Positions 36,601-45,600 of a DNA stretch of 64,000 nucleotides are shown here, one piece after another. Each line of letters begins with the position of its first letter. Within the stretch, counting starts at the first letter, position 1. The notes below the pieces were generated by a model. The model had not been told where the DNA came from and did no database searches. It saw nothing but the letters and a program-made list of their open reading frames with translations. The translations under genes were made by a program, and so were the position numbers. This stretch comes from Congeria kusceri (lineage: Eukaryota > Mollusca > Bivalvia > Myida > Dreissenidae), in NCBI GenBank assembly GCA_027627225.1, contig CM051040.1, forward strand, positions 28,525,634 through 28,589,633. Reading direction: 5' to 3'.

Positions 36601-38528
36601 TCGACAGGTACCGTATTCAAAATTCACTATTTCCGGAAAAAGGCCGGTGACCCCTATTTTTTAAGACTGTTTTAGTTTTAGGATACATTGATGCATGTTT
36701 GTGCCAAGTTTTAAGAAAATCTGTTGTTGGAAAAAAATTGAAGGAAATTGTTGCGAACGTCTTTAATTGAAATTTTCTGTAATTTTACCACTGGCCTTTT
36801 TGTACGCGATTACATAATTGTTTCATTTGTTCTGCCCCTTACTGTAAATAATTTGGACAATGCATACAATCTGAAAACTGTTCATTACCATCAGGAGTGT
36901 GATTTCTGACACACTTTCTGGGAGGAATTTATTTCTTCCCAACCTCAGAGGTTTCCCCACCATTTGTTACTGTCAAAAATATCTAGCAAATTGTATCTAT
37001 TTGTATATACAGGAAACAGTGTTTCCAAAATTCTCATTTTGGGGTGTGATACCCCAGTTTAAGCGATGAACCCACAAATTAAAAATAAACAACACACTTT
37101 AAAATCAGATTTTACTAATTTCCATATTGAAGGGGTGCACAGGGGCATTTGGTGAAGCCCCACTTATGGTTAGTGGGAACTGATAAAATATGGCAGTCAA
37201 AAGGAGAAAATCAACTACAAGTAATTGTATGAAGAATCACACCCCAGTATTTAGCTCACTTAAGTATGAAGAGTTTTATGTGAGGTCTTGCAGTCAGCGG
37301 TTGTCCATTATCAACAAATTTATTACAAACATCTTCTAGTCAGAAACTGCTTCCATCGTGACCAATAATTGGTCCTCTTGTTTACTGTTTTCAAACTGCA
37401 TTTCAAAGGCATTTAGTTGGTTGAACAAATTTTTTTTAAGGAAATAGCACATTTTTGCCATCAGTGAAATCACAATCAATGTGTTTGTGTTACAGCAAGG
37501 AATCTTAGATGTGAAACTGGAAGAGACAGAAGACAAGGCAATCATAGAGCTGGTATGTCGTCTCTCATGTGGTTCTACTTGTAGTTATCCAAAGGACCAT
37601 ATTTTTGTGTCGCCTGAAAAGGCGAAATAAAGGGGTTACTTTGGCAGCGGATGCATCCTCTTTAGTTCTTTAATATCTTTTTGTGCAATCATGATGAAAC
37701 TTTACGGAAGTGTTGGTCGGCAAAACAGAAGGTTAAGTTCAGTTTTCGGCATAATTGCTCTTATCATACTCAAGTTATGCCCCGTCAGGTGTCACATCTG
37801 AGTGTCACATCGGACTCACCGAGTTCTAGTTCTGTCTGTCAAAAATATAGCTGGCATATGTGCCCATCTGTCAGCATGTCATTTGTTAGTGTTGTATACA
37901 CCAGTACATTTCGCTGGTCACTAAAAATATTCACTTTGATATTCACTTGAACTAATGTTAAATTTTTCATTTTCTGTTCTTACCAGTTATATCAAATTGC
38001 ATAACTTGAATCCCAGCATTTTGAAGCATCTATATTCACAAAAGATACACATGTTCAACATCATTCCATTAAATTTCCTATACAGCATTCTTTGAAATGA
38101 GTTTATGACTGGTGGCCTTTGGAGTACTGGTTGGTGATATCCATGACCTGACATTTTACATGGTTTACAATTTTCTGATTAAGAAAGCTTTTGTTGTCAG
38201 TTATAAATAAAGTGACATTGTCCTGCTTAATTGTTTTTCAATTTGTACTAAGAGAAATATTATACCTCTGTTATTTACTTTATGCTCAATGCTGATTTGG
38301 AGACTTACGTGAAGAGCAATAGTGCAGTAAATGTTAAATACAGACAGATACAAGATTACAGTAAATACATATACATACAATACTTACAGTTGACATTGTA
38401 TATTTCAGCCTAATGATGACATACTGATACAAGTGGAAAATGGTTCTACCCACATAATGTGCGGAGGGGACGAACGTGTCAGAGTGAAAATCAGAGATGC
38501 ACTGCTTCAGTGTCTGCAGAAATTATGA
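6643..38528 (+). CDS. INTS9: Integrator complex subunit 9, complete
   Basis: Twenty coding exons: 6643-6651, 10118-10315, 11246-11314, 12053-12192, 14089-14175, 15946-16066, 22197-22286, 22904-22948, 25549-25660, 26902-27082, 27580-27640, 28114-28156, 29407-29532, 29852-29907, 31816-31965, 32590-32676, 33649-33747, 35056-35154, 37496-37552, 38409-38528. All have GT/AG borders and consistent phases, giving 649 residues against 658 in human. Integrator processes snRNA 3' ends and attenuates paused RNA polymerase II; INTS9 is the inactive metallo-beta-lactamase/beta-CASP partner of the endonuclease INTS11. The N-terminus M-K-L-C-C-L-S, MLDCGLD, the beta-CASP signature FTGHPSLR (~400) and the C-terminal INTS11-binding domain (~500-649) are recognisable. 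Where active enzymes carry HxHxDH, this protein reads SNSASML (~110), with no histidine. Exon 1 (ATG AAA CTC then GTACGG) was found by phase and by the conserved MKL start. The gene is large because ~30 kb of intron is repeats. Confidence 0.95.
6652..8539 (+). other. INTS9 intron 1, upstream part
   Basis: No exon was recognised. Contents: a stretch around 7200-7275 with an inverted pair of GGTTCCCGAC-type segments, an ~80 bp segment repeated twice (7468-7590), and a less AT-rich patch at 7610-7920 with a CRE-type TGACGTCA (7620-7627) and an E2F-type GGCGGGAAA (7714-7722). An open frame of 90 codons (7642-7914) lies in this patch. It has no recognised homology and I do not call it a gene. Confidence 0.4.
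8540..9872. mobile_element. hAT-like non-autonomous DNA transposon in INTS9 intron 1
   Basis: The left end AGGGATGTCAACGAATA and the right end (reverse complement AGGGATGGCAACGGATA) form terminal inverted repeats of the hAT type, followed on both sides by AT-rich tracts built from CGAATATTC-like words. About 1.33 kb lies between the ends, with no transposase reading frame, so the copy is non-autonomous or decayed. The flanks are both A/T-rich and an exact 8-bp target duplication cannot be fixed. Confidence 0.65.
10762..11029. mobile_element. Fold-back MITE family, copy 4
   Basis: Full length, INTS9 intron 2, ending ~215 bp before exon 3. Confidence 0.9.
11448..11695. mobile_element. Fold-back MITE family, copy 5 (decayed)
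   Basis: The right hairpin is partly lost; diverged ends. Confidence 0.8.
11863..11932 (+). pseudogene. First-half duplicate of INTS9 exon 4
   Basis: This is preceded by a pyrimidine tract and TTTTAG, and the upstream intron sequence (gaccctgttt) is also shared with the true exon 4. The 21 codons from ATG TCA to ATG CTA match the first half of exon 4 (12053 on). Fourteen codons differ, 12 of them synonymously. Similarity stops after ATGCT; a good donor (GTAAGA) follows at 11933. Used as a 70-nt exon it would shift the INTS9 frame whether joined to exon 4 or to exon 5, so today it could only act as a poison exon or be a relic. Confidence 0.75.
12660..12960 (-). mobile_element. tRNA-derived SINE
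   Basis: On the minus strand, from ~12945, AGGTGCTCTAGTGGTAACGC (A-box region) is followed ~25 bp later by CCAGGTTTGAGCCCC (B box). The downstream body, to about 12660, is GC-richer than the surroundings. The two open frames across it are chance. Confidence 0.65.
13006..13362 (+). pseudogene. Second-half duplicate of INTS9 exon 4, split by a MITE
   Basis: Positions ~13013-13062 match the middle of exon 4 (TTGCCTTATGTCACTCGGTA against the exon's CTGCCTTTCATCACTCAGTA), and ~13321-13350 match its end (CTGCAGATTGGAAAGTG). A 259-bp inverted-repeat element (13062-13320) sits between. With the copy at 11863 this makes two half exons on either side of the intact exon. Here most codon changes alter the amino acid, unlike in the first-half copy. 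Confidence 0.7.
13062..13320. mobile_element. MITE with CACCAACC ends, inside the duplicated exon half
   Basis: The left end (GTATACACCAACC then TTCTTAAG) and right end (CTTAAGTCTAAGAATTGG then TTGGTGAATAT) are inverted repeats. The interior is AT-rich with repeated CTTAAGT/CTAAGA words. A relative whose interior was expanded lies at 32830-33050. Confidence 0.6.
14233..14474. mobile_element. Fold-back MITE family, copy 6
   Basis: Starts ~57 bp after the INTS9 exon 5 donor; small internal deletion. Confidence 0.85.
15290..15548. repeat. ~82-bp tandem repeat, about 3 copies
   Basis: The unit carries ATTGACCAATGAGAATC and CATTTTCATTGGCCC, with CCAAT boxes in both orientations. Copies run from ~15330 to 15545. 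Related segments occur singly at 30455-30530 and as about three units at 60830-61060. Confidence 0.7.
15561..15852 (+). mobile_element. tRNA-derived SINE (tRNA-Asp-like head) with CAAA tail
   Basis: The head has a tRNA A box (TAGCTCAATTGGTAGAGCG), an anticodon loop reading CTGTCAA and a B box (GAGTTCGAAGC), but the acceptor stem does not pair well. It is followed by a body containing AGTTACTGGCATAAGT and an (AAAC)n tail at 15833-15851, as expected after LINE-driven retroposition. A second copy with the same body lies at 40446-40749. It sits 90 bp before INTS9 exon 6. Confidence 0.85.
16140..16745. repeat. 99-bp tandem repeat, 6 copies, open on both strands
   Basis: Units are almost identical and start near 16155, 16255, 16354, 16453, 16552 and 16651. 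Because 99 is a multiple of three and the unit lacks stops in one frame on each strand, both strands show long repetitive open frames (plus ~182 codons, minus ~231). The monomer (GGGTAGAACCAGTACTTGGT) also occurs at 28770-28830 and 30250-30290, where it is the tail of a tRNA-derived SINE, so this array is SINE tail rather than gene. Confidence 0.9.
17081..21025 (+). mobile_element. Large composite repeat element with internal VNTRs, intron 6 of INTS9
   Basis: It begins TTTTTAGCTCATTGTGAGC and ends CAGGTGAGCGACCTAGGGCC followed by ATCGTGGCCCCC. Inside are about 14 units of ~165 bp (17280-20150; each with CCTCTACAAAGATTGTTC and GGTTTCATATTTGGTATG) and then about six units of ~135 bp (20150-20990; with AAAATAGAAAAACGGTTTC). 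A relative of the same family lies inverted at 44116-45957 in ULK4. No transposase or polymerase frame is visible. The class is unknown to me; the ends suggest a non-autonomous DNA element. Confidence 0.75.
17625..18412. mobile_element. TA-target DNA transposon nested in the composite element
   Basis: It is inserted in a ~165-bp unit. Neighbouring units read GGTTTATATAGACTT without interruption, while here GGTTTA is followed by CTGTAAAACC... and, 788 bp later, ...GAATCCACAG resumes TATATAGACTT. The TA is therefore the duplicated target, as for Tc1/mariner elements. Subterminal TTTTCGTGGAT words are inverted at the two ends. No transposase frame. Confidence 0.75.
21571..22066. mobile_element. 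pogo-like MITE (CAGTTGAA ends, TA target)
   Basis: The left end CAGTTGAAAACTGCTATTTT and the right end (reverse complement CAGTTGAACACCGCTATTTC) are inverted repeats, each flanked by TA, as in pogo/Tigger-type elements. It is 496 bp and non-coding. Its right end was later copied together with the INTS9 exon 7 acceptor. Confidence 0.75.
22048..22196 (+). repeat. Tandem duplication of the INTS9 exon 7 acceptor region
   Basis: Two near-identical units, 22048-22122 (75 bp) and 22123-22196 (74 bp), both end in TGCTGTTGCAG. The second ends exactly at the exon 7 border. Each unit consists of the last ~20 bp of the MITE before it plus the intron end. Use of the first CAG would add AAA TAG immediately, a stop in frame, so only the second acceptor is productive. 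Confidence 0.9.
22647..22894. mobile_element. Fold-back MITE family, copy 7
   Basis: Its right end (CCCACGACACGACTAATTTA) lies 9 bp before the INTS9 exon 8 acceptor border, so the pyrimidine tract of that acceptor is at the transposon junction. Confidence 0.88.
23171..24985. repeat. ~165-bp tandem array, about 10 units, INTS9 intron 8
   Basis: It starts TTTTAGCTCGACTATTCGAA and GGTGAGCTATCC, a boundary like that of the GTGAGC element at 17081. The array that follows has units containing GACAGAGTTATGCCCC and GTAACTTCAAAACTACATAA. Unit starts fall near 23382, 23542, 23710, 23875, 24041, 24210, 24371, 24538 and 24702. Open frames here are repeat shadows. Confidence 0.85.
25855..26160. repeat. 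Dispersed repeat, copy 1 (copy 2 at 51680-51915)
   Basis: The shared words CCCTGCTGCCCCTC, TTGGTCAACACA, TTTTCAGCAGC and CTAGAT(C/A)TTTCCCTA occur in the same order in both copies, ~25 kb apart. Ends not defined. Confidence 0.55.
26414..26684. mobile_element. MITE with ~33-bp inverted ends, INTS9 intron 9
   Basis: The left end ACCTATCAATATCTTCCCCC is matched inverted by the right end near 26650-26684 (GGGGAAAAATATTGATAGGT). The arm continues into GGGGTGAGCGG on the left and its complement on the right. About 270 bp, no coding sequence. Confidence 0.8.
27964..28092. repeat. 28-bp minisatellite beside INTS9 exon 12
   Basis: About 4.5 copies of a 28-bp unit containing TCCATGTGTTCGGTGTTTT lie directly upstream of the exon 12 acceptor, ending ~20 bp before it. 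Any polypyrimidine tract or branch point must lie in or next to the repeat. Confidence 0.85.
28204..28472. mobile_element. Fold-back MITE family, copy 8
   Basis: Full length; starts ~48 bp after the INTS9 exon 12 donor. Confidence 0.9.
29101..29246. mobile_element. Fold-back MITE family, copy 9 (single hairpin form)
   Basis: Only outer ends and one hairpin: an almost perfect 145-bp palindrome. It shows that the element can collapse to one arm pair. Confidence 0.88.
29935..30200. mobile_element. Fold-back MITE family, copy 10
   Basis: Full length; starts ~28 bp after the INTS9 exon 14 donor. Confidence 0.9.
30232..30390 (-). mobile_element. tRNA-derived SINE
   Basis: On the minus strand the head reads GGTCGCAGTGGTGTAGTGTA with a later GAGTTCGATCCC, an A-box/B-box pair, followed by a tail carrying GTACTGGTTCTACCCAGGAA and CTCAATAAGC. 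The tail is the monomer of the 99-bp array at 16140-16745. A further tail fragment is at 28760-28840. Confidence 0.75.
30932..31368. mobile_element. hAT-like remnant, INTS9 intron 14
   Basis: The ends CTAGAGATACAACC and (reverse complement) AAGGGATGCAAGAG resemble hAT inverted repeats. The interior includes GGGTCGGGTCGGGTTGGGT. No transposase. A second end of this type, TTGTTGCATCCCTAC, is at ~31776-31790, only ~25 bp before INTS9 exon 15. Confidence 0.5.
32194..32411. mobile_element. Fold-back MITE family, copy 11
   Basis: The left hairpin is truncated; the right one is intact. Confidence 0.85.
32830..33050. repeat. MITE with 34-bp internal expansion
   Basis: It has the same terminal AACTGGTTGGTGAATAC as the element at 13062-13320, but its middle is four copies of a 34-bp unit (TAAGTCTTTTCTTTATTC + TTAAGTCTAAGAAGTC). 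Confidence 0.75.
33841..34111. mobile_element. Fold-back MITE family, copy 12
   Basis: Full length, INTS9 intron 17. Confidence 0.9.
34150..34500. repeat. Dispersed palindrome-rich repeat, copy 1
   Basis: It contains AATAAACAACGAT-type inverted words, GGAGTTCTGATGCGTAGGAA and TTTTTACTATGCTCC. Related copies are at 47450-47780 (opposite orientation) and 61660-61990. All three contain the pair CGTTGTTTAT / ATAAACAACG, so each can fold back. Confidence 0.7.
35825..36745. repeat. ~380-bp repeat, 3 diverged copies, INTS9 intron 18
   Basis: Copies at about 35830-35970, 36190-36340 and 36590-36740 share ACAGGTACC, CAATATTTCC, ATTGATGCATGT and TTTTAAGAAAATCTGTTGTT. No coding potential seen. Confidence 0.65.
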
Positions 38529-38560
38529 ACTCTGTTTCAGTGTCTGCAGAAATTATGAAC
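38506..38560 (+). repeat. 30-bp duplication across the INTS9 stop codon
   Basis: TTCAGTGTCTGCAGAAATTA followed by TGAAC occurs at 38506-38530 and again at 38536-38560. The first contains the last codons (Q-C-L-Q-K-L) and TGA; the second is 3' UTR. Confidence 0.9.
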
Positions 38561-38956
38561 CCCATTAAAAACTACAGCTACTGAAGACGTCATCGGTATA
38601 GGACAAGTTGCTGTGCACTTTTGGGGAATCTTCACTGGTCAGTGAAAAGTTGACGATATAAATACAACTACAGAAGATCTCATTGGTAAAGGATAAGCTG
38701 TGCTTTCAAAAAATCCTCACCTGCCACTTGATGAATCCTCTTCAGTATTAAGATGAAAGAAGTGTTCACAAGTTCACAGTTCACAAGTGTTCACAGTTCA
38801 CAAGGCCTAAGGCATATTGTTGTGTGCTTCTTTATTGTTATTCAATCACTAACAAATACATAATTATACAAGATTTTGTATTTACGCAACATTTTGCAAC
38901 GGAGTGTCATATACTATTAATGTACTAATACGTGCGAGTGTCATAAATGAACATGA

Positions 38957-38962
38957 AATAAA
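38957..38962 (+). terminator. INTS9 polyadenylation signal
   Basis: The first canonical AATAAA after the INTS9 stop (at 38528) that is followed by a G/T-rich stretch (GTGTGTCACTC). It gives a ~450-nt 3' UTR. Confidence 0.55.
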
Positions 38963-39156
38963 GTGTGTCACTCAAAAACAGCAATTTCTGTTGAGATTGT
39001 TTACAGAAATAATGCTCCTTAGTTTAACCATTTTCAGTCAATTCTATGATGCAGCACTGTATACATGTACATGAAATGCATGGTGTCACACAAAACATGG
39101 TCCTCAATGAAACATGTTGCCATCTGAATTCTTTGATGTGCTGCTGTTTACTTTAG

Positions 39157-39268
39157 GTGCCCTGTCATCTTAAGTATTTCCGCTGCCAAAGATGACAAAG
39201 ACACATCTGCATGGGAACTGAAACAACAGTTGGAAGAGTTAGTTGTCAAATGTGCACTTTTGTTTTAA
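39157..39268 (+). other. Possible unassigned terminal exon between INTS9 and ULK4
   Basis: After a pyrimidine-rich TTTACTTTAG, an open frame from the second base reads a 36-residue, charged, helix-like peptide (with AAKDDKDTSAWELKQQLEEL) to a TAA at 39266-39268. Its phase does not fit INTS9 exon 19, I recognise no homologue, and it may be chance. Recorded because the composition is more protein-like than its surroundings. Confidence 0.25.
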
Positions 39269-39602
39269 AAAAAACATCAAAATACATGTCAAAATAAGCT
39301 TTTGATTTAAACTGAATACTGGTAGGATTTGAAAGACGTGTAAGTAAAAAAAAAGTACACAAATCAATATACCAAAAATAGTGTTAACACGTAAAAAATA
39401 GCTAAGTATCTGGGTAATTTCTACACAAGCATTTCCACTTAAGCAGTCACCAAAACTAATAAATCATAAAGTTTTGCAGATGTGCTGTCACGGCAGTGCA
39501 GGATTTGTCTATCACTTAACCAGTACATGTAGTCGGCCACATGTTTGTTTCAATTTGTTTGACTGAAAATGGGCAAACAGGCTAATAGAAATAAATGAGC
39601 CA

Positions 39603-42600
39603 CTAGGCATTTGTGTTAACAGGTCCTATGGGGAGGAGCAAGTACCTGGCTGTTTTAACAAGGTTCTTGATGGTACTTGCCAGGACCTCACCCTGCGTCT
39701 TCATGCTGTCTCGATGGGACTTGTCAGTGCTCACCTGCAATACATCAGCATCTCATTTTGCAGCCATAACTCGGTGTTTTACAAATAGTTTAGTGTATAT
39801 ACAGTTTATGTACATATTGTTAGTTTATATATACTCGCATATTTTTTATGCATATATTTTTTGTGTTTATCCATAAAGATCCTGATAAAAAAAATTTTGA
39901 CGCACATGTATTAGGCCCGGTTTTCCCACGATGCGCCTCACATAATTAGTTCAAGCCAGTCAAGGTTTGTGAACATACAGCATTGCAACCTCACATAATT
40001 AGTTCCAGCCAGTCAAGGTTTGTGAACATACAGCATTGCAACCTCACATAATTAGTTCAAGCCAGTCAAGGTTTGTGAACATACAGCATTGCAACCTCAC
40101 ATAATTAGTTCAAGCCAGTCAAGGTTTGTGAACATACAGCATTGCAACCTCACATAATTAGTTCAAGCCAGTCAAGGTTTGTGAACATACAGCATTGCAA
40201 TGTGATTTTGAGATGGTATCATCTTCATTCTCATCGTATCTAATTCTCAATATCTGTATTTACTAATCGTGAAGCATTTGTTATGTTTGTAGTTTACAAT
40301 TTCCATTTATGTAAAAACAAAAACGGCCTACCAGTCTTTTGATAACACGCAGCAGAACTTTCTGTTTCTTGGCATCAGCTTTCTTCAGCGCTTTACTGTA
40401 GTAATCCTGTAAGTTAAAGCAAAAGTTTAAATGATGCTAGCCGGGTCCGGCTAGCTCAGTTGGTAGAGCGTTAGCCTGTCAATGCGGGGATCGTGAGTTC
40501 GAACCCCAGCCCAGCCACATAACTTGTGTGGGGATTGGTAATGAAATTATTCTACGGCCATTCTCCCCCTACCTCTGATTCAAGTAGGGCAGTTGTCAGT
40601 TACTGGCATAGGTATGTGCACTTAGTACTGGTAAACCGCTTAGATCGGCTAAGCTTGCCCAGGAAAAGTGTTAGTAGGTTAACTGCCCACCCTGATATGA
40701 GTGAAATACTGTTAAAAATGGCAAAAAAAACCCAACAAAACAAACAAACTTAAATGATGCTATTCTTGCACAGTATGAATTCTTACTAAATAACCATTTC
40801 AAGCCAGAATAATAATCATTGGAATACAGGTATTTTGTATACAGCAAATACTACATGTACATGAACATTTGGCAATGTTGATGCACATACCATCTTTGTT
40901 CTACGTAAACATTCTTAGCTAAGAGTCAGTTAGAAATGGACTATGTCAGAGAAAAGGGCCTCAAGGGGGCAATTTCTGAAAAAAATATGAAATTCAGATA
41001 TTAATACTGACGTATGATAATGGTTAAAACAGGGTATATATTATGAAACAAGAGTGCACGTATTCTGAGATAAAAAATCAACTTATGAAATGGGTTGTAT
41101 TTGTTTGGCTCTTTTCCTGTTTACATTTTGATGTCAGAATTGTGAGCATTTTGTATAACCATAGTTTACAAATGACTCCTTACCAAGCATGATAGCGCAG
41201 TTGGTTAAAGCGCTGTCTACTCACATTTCTTCATATGGCTCCTAAGTCGTGAGTTCGATACCCGCTTGGGGTTTTATTTCTTTCAGGCTTTTTTGCTAAT
41301 TTGTTTTTATCAAATATCTTATTGTATATTATATTATTTTTATTTATTTAATGCAAAGGTCTTCGTAAAGCGCATTTCTATCAAATAATATAATTTATTG
41401 TGCAATAGGAAGCCAATTTTTTGTTGACATGGTCCCTTTAAAAACCAGGCCACACAAATGTCTTTTCTTAATTAAAACACCAAATTTAAAAAAAATGTAC
41501 AAAATATCGCCACAATGTACTTCCAAAATTATACTACATGTATCTGTAAAAAGTTGATGTCAAGCACACTTTGAGCAGACGAGGCCAAAAGTAAAAATTT
41601 TTGTGTCCCCCCCCCCTTTAAATTTTTTAGCGACGATTGTTTTCTGTATTTGTCACATTTTAGATAATTTTCAATGTTTTTTTTACTGAAATGTGTCTTT
41701 AAAAAAAGCTTACTCCCAAACCTACGTAACTGTTGCCCAAAACACACAATTTATTTTTGGCCTGAGCAGACATTTCACTCTCTTGTTTGTAATGTTTGTC
41801 TTGTTTGTAATGTTTGTACTTCAAACTGGCGTAAGGCTGCTAATGCTTACTAATGCAAACTCACCATGTTTTCTGCACTGAGAGCCTCTTTATGTTCCCC
41901 GCCAAACAGCTGCACCAGAAGGGAGAGGCATTTACAGGCCAGGTCATGGATGTCGGTGTCTTCGTGGGTCAACTGAAACACGATATCATTATCAATCAGT
42001 TCTTAACTTATGCTTACATAATTGCCTGACCAAACAAATGACCATTATGTGTACGCTATTTCAGGACCTTCTGCGAAGAAACAGTTGTAGCCAAATGAAA
42101 ATTCTTCGCCAAACTTCATGAAAATGTTTGTCTGTCAGCATATCTTGGCCAAGTTCGATAATCAGCCAAATAACCCCAGGGAATGAGGAGTTATGGTCCT
42201 TGAATTATGTAAAATTGGGCATTTTAGCATGGCACTCCTGTTTTACAAACAGCCCTTGTTTGTAGAGTTACTCACCAGCTGTGTAAGCAGGCTGGTCAAG
42301 TCTGTCAGTGCCTTGTTCTGCAGCAGCAGGTGCTCTGCCTCCTCCGTCTCCTTGCTGGATGCCTCCCCACCTGCCTTCTTAGCCTGTGGGTTGCATAGGG
42401 AATAGAAAATAGGATTGATTACTTTTCATAATCAGGAGTTGCTTGAACACTTCCCACCAGCCTTCTTAGCCTATATAAAGACCGATAATACAGTTTTGAG
42501 CCTTTAAGCTTGTAAGAGAATAGAATTCTGGATTGATTACTAGTATTTTCTAACCTTTTTAGCCTGTAAGGTACATAGGGAATAGAATAATGGATTGGTT

Positions 42601-45600
42601 GCTTTTGAGCCTTCATAGCCTGTAAAGTACATAGGGAATAGAACAAGGCTTTGATAGTATTGCAAGCAGTACAGGAGTCCCGTACCGGTAAAAACCCCTA
42701 CGAATTAAACATTAGTCCCCTACCGGTAAAAACCCCTACTAATTAAACATTGTGCAATACCGTCAAATCGCCCTTTATCTGTTGATGTACAGAGTTTCAT
42801 ATTCCAGTCCCATTTGTCACTGCAGTATTAAGTTGTTTTTTCTATTTCAGTAACATTTATCAGACATTCGAGTTACTTTTTGAGTTATTGCAGTAGTAAA
42901 CTGACCGAGGGCAATCATGTAGTCCATTGTGTGTACCAAGTTTCATGATCATATGTTATGTTCTTTTCGAATTATTACAGTATTAAGTTTATTTCTATTT
43001 TAAGTAACAGTCACGTGACCTTTGACTTCTGGTGAAAAATAAAGGGTCGTGTACAATCCTCACCTTGCTCTTTCTATGTATACAAAGTTTCATCAAAGTA
43101 TCTTCAGCACTTTTTGAGTTATCGCAGGATCCAGGTTTTGGGGACGGGACAGACAGACACAGTGAGACCGACGGATGAACAGACAGACAGACGCACACAG
43201 ACAGAGGGAAAACCCATAGTCCAATCTGTGTACCAAGTTTCATAATCATATGCACTTTTCAAGATATTACGGTATTAAGTTTATTTCTATTTTTAGTAAC
43301 AGTCACGTGACCTTTAACCTCGGGTGAAAAATAAAAGGTCGTGCATAATTCTCACATTGCTGTTGCTACGTATACATCAAAGTTTCATCAAAGTGTCTTC
43401 AGTACTTTCCGAGTTATCACAGGATCCACGTTTTTGGGACGGACGGACAGACAGACATATGGACGAACAGACTGAACGACACACAGACAGATGGCAAACC
43501 TATAGTTCAATCTTTGTACCAAGTTTCATGGTCATATCTTATGTACTTTTCGAATTATAACAGTATTTAGTTTATTTCTATTTTTAGTAACAGTCACGTG
43601 ACCTTTGACCAGTGGTGAAAAATAAAAGGTCCTGCATAATCCTCACATTGCCGTTTATATGGATACCAAGTTTCATCGAAATATCTTCAGTACTTTTTGA
43701 GTTATCGCAGGATCCAGTTTGTTTAGTTTATTTCTATTTTTAGTAACAGTCGCGTGAACTTTGACCTCTGGTAAAAAATAAAAGGTCGTGCACAATACTC
43801 ACATTGCCGTTTATGTATGTATACCAAGTTTCATCTAAGTATCTTCAGTACTTTTTGAGTTATCGCAGGAACAATATTTTGCGTACGGACAGACGGACGG
43901 ACGGAAAACCTATAGTCCCCTCCGGTGAAAAACCTTTCGGGACTAATAAAAGACTATTACTTTAGAACCTTCTTCGCCTGTAAGGTACATAGGGAACAGA
44001 ATACTGGATTTATTACTATTACTTTTGAGCCTTCATAGCCTGTAAAGTGCATAGAGAATATAATAAAACGCTATTACTTTTGAATCTCCTTAGCCTGTAA
44101 GGTACATAGGGAATAGAACAAGAGGGCCACGATGGCCCTAGGTCGCTCACCTGAGTTCAAGGCATCATAATGGCTTATAACAAGATGGCCAAATGGCACT
44201 AAACCACATACCTGAGTATAAAGATCCGGGCCTTGCAGTTTCAGGAGATTTTTATAGTCTATATAAAACATGTGAGCCACAGGGCATGGCACTTTCTACT
44301 CCAGGGGCAAAATTTGAACAATATTTGTAGAGGACCACTATACAATGTTACATTCCAAATACTAAACCTTTGGGCCTTGCAGTTTAAGTGGAGAAGTCCA
44401 CTTGCCATATATAAGTCTATAGAAACCAAGTGAACCCCAGGGCCTGGCCAGGTTTGACCCCAGGGGCATAATTTTAACAATCCTTGTAGAGGATCACTAT
44501 AAAATGTTACATTCCAAGTACAAAACCTCTGCGCCTTGCAGTTTCAGAGAGGAAGATTTTTAGTCATTTTGTTATTTAAGTCCATATAAACCATGTGACC
44601 CCAGGGGTGTGGCCACTTTTTACCCCAGGTGCATTATTTAGACAATATTTGTAAAGGACCACTATACAACGTTACATACAAAATATCAAACCTCTGGGCC
44701 TTGCAGTTTCAGAGGAGAAAAGTCCTCTTGCCATATACGTCTAAAGAAACCATGAAACCCCCACGGCGTGACCAGGTTTGATCCCAGGGGCATAATTTAC
44801 ATACTCGTTTTAGAGGATCACTTTACAATGTTACATACAAAATATCAAACCTTGGGGCCATGCAGTTTCAGACGAGAAGATTTTTAAGGTCATTTTCCAA
44901 TTTAAGTCTATATAAACCATAGGACTACCGGGTGTGGCCAGTTTTGACCCAAGGAGCATCATTTAAACAATCTTTGTAGAGGGCCACTATACAATGATAC
45001 AAGCCAAATATAAAACCACTGAGCCTCACAGTTTCAGAGAAGATTTTTAAAGTCGTTGAGACATTTTGTTATTTAAGTCTATATAAACAATGTGACCCCC
45101 AGGGCGTGGTCAGTTTTGACCCCAGGGGCATCATTTGAACAATCTTTGTAGAGGACCACTAGAGGATGCCACATACCAAATATGAAACCACTGGGCCTTG
45201 CGGTTTCCGAGAAGATTTTTGAAGTAATTTTGCTATTTAAGTTTTTATAAAAAATGTGACCCCCGGGGCGTGGTCAGTTTTGACCCCAGGGGCATCATTT
45301 AACCAATCTTTGTAGAGGACCCCTATACAATGTTACCAACCAAATACCAAACCTCTGGGCCTTGCGGTTTTAGAGAAGAAGATTTTCAAAGTCATTTAGC
45401 TATTTAAGTCTAAATAAACCATGTGACCCCCAAGGCGTGGCCAGTTTTGACCCAAGGGGCATCATTTGAACAAACTTTGTAGAGGACCACTATGAAATGT
45501 TACATACTAAATATGAAACCTCTGGCCCTTGTTGTTTCTGAGGAGAAGATTTTTAAAGTCATTTTTGCTATTTAAGTCTATATAAACCATGTGACCCTGG

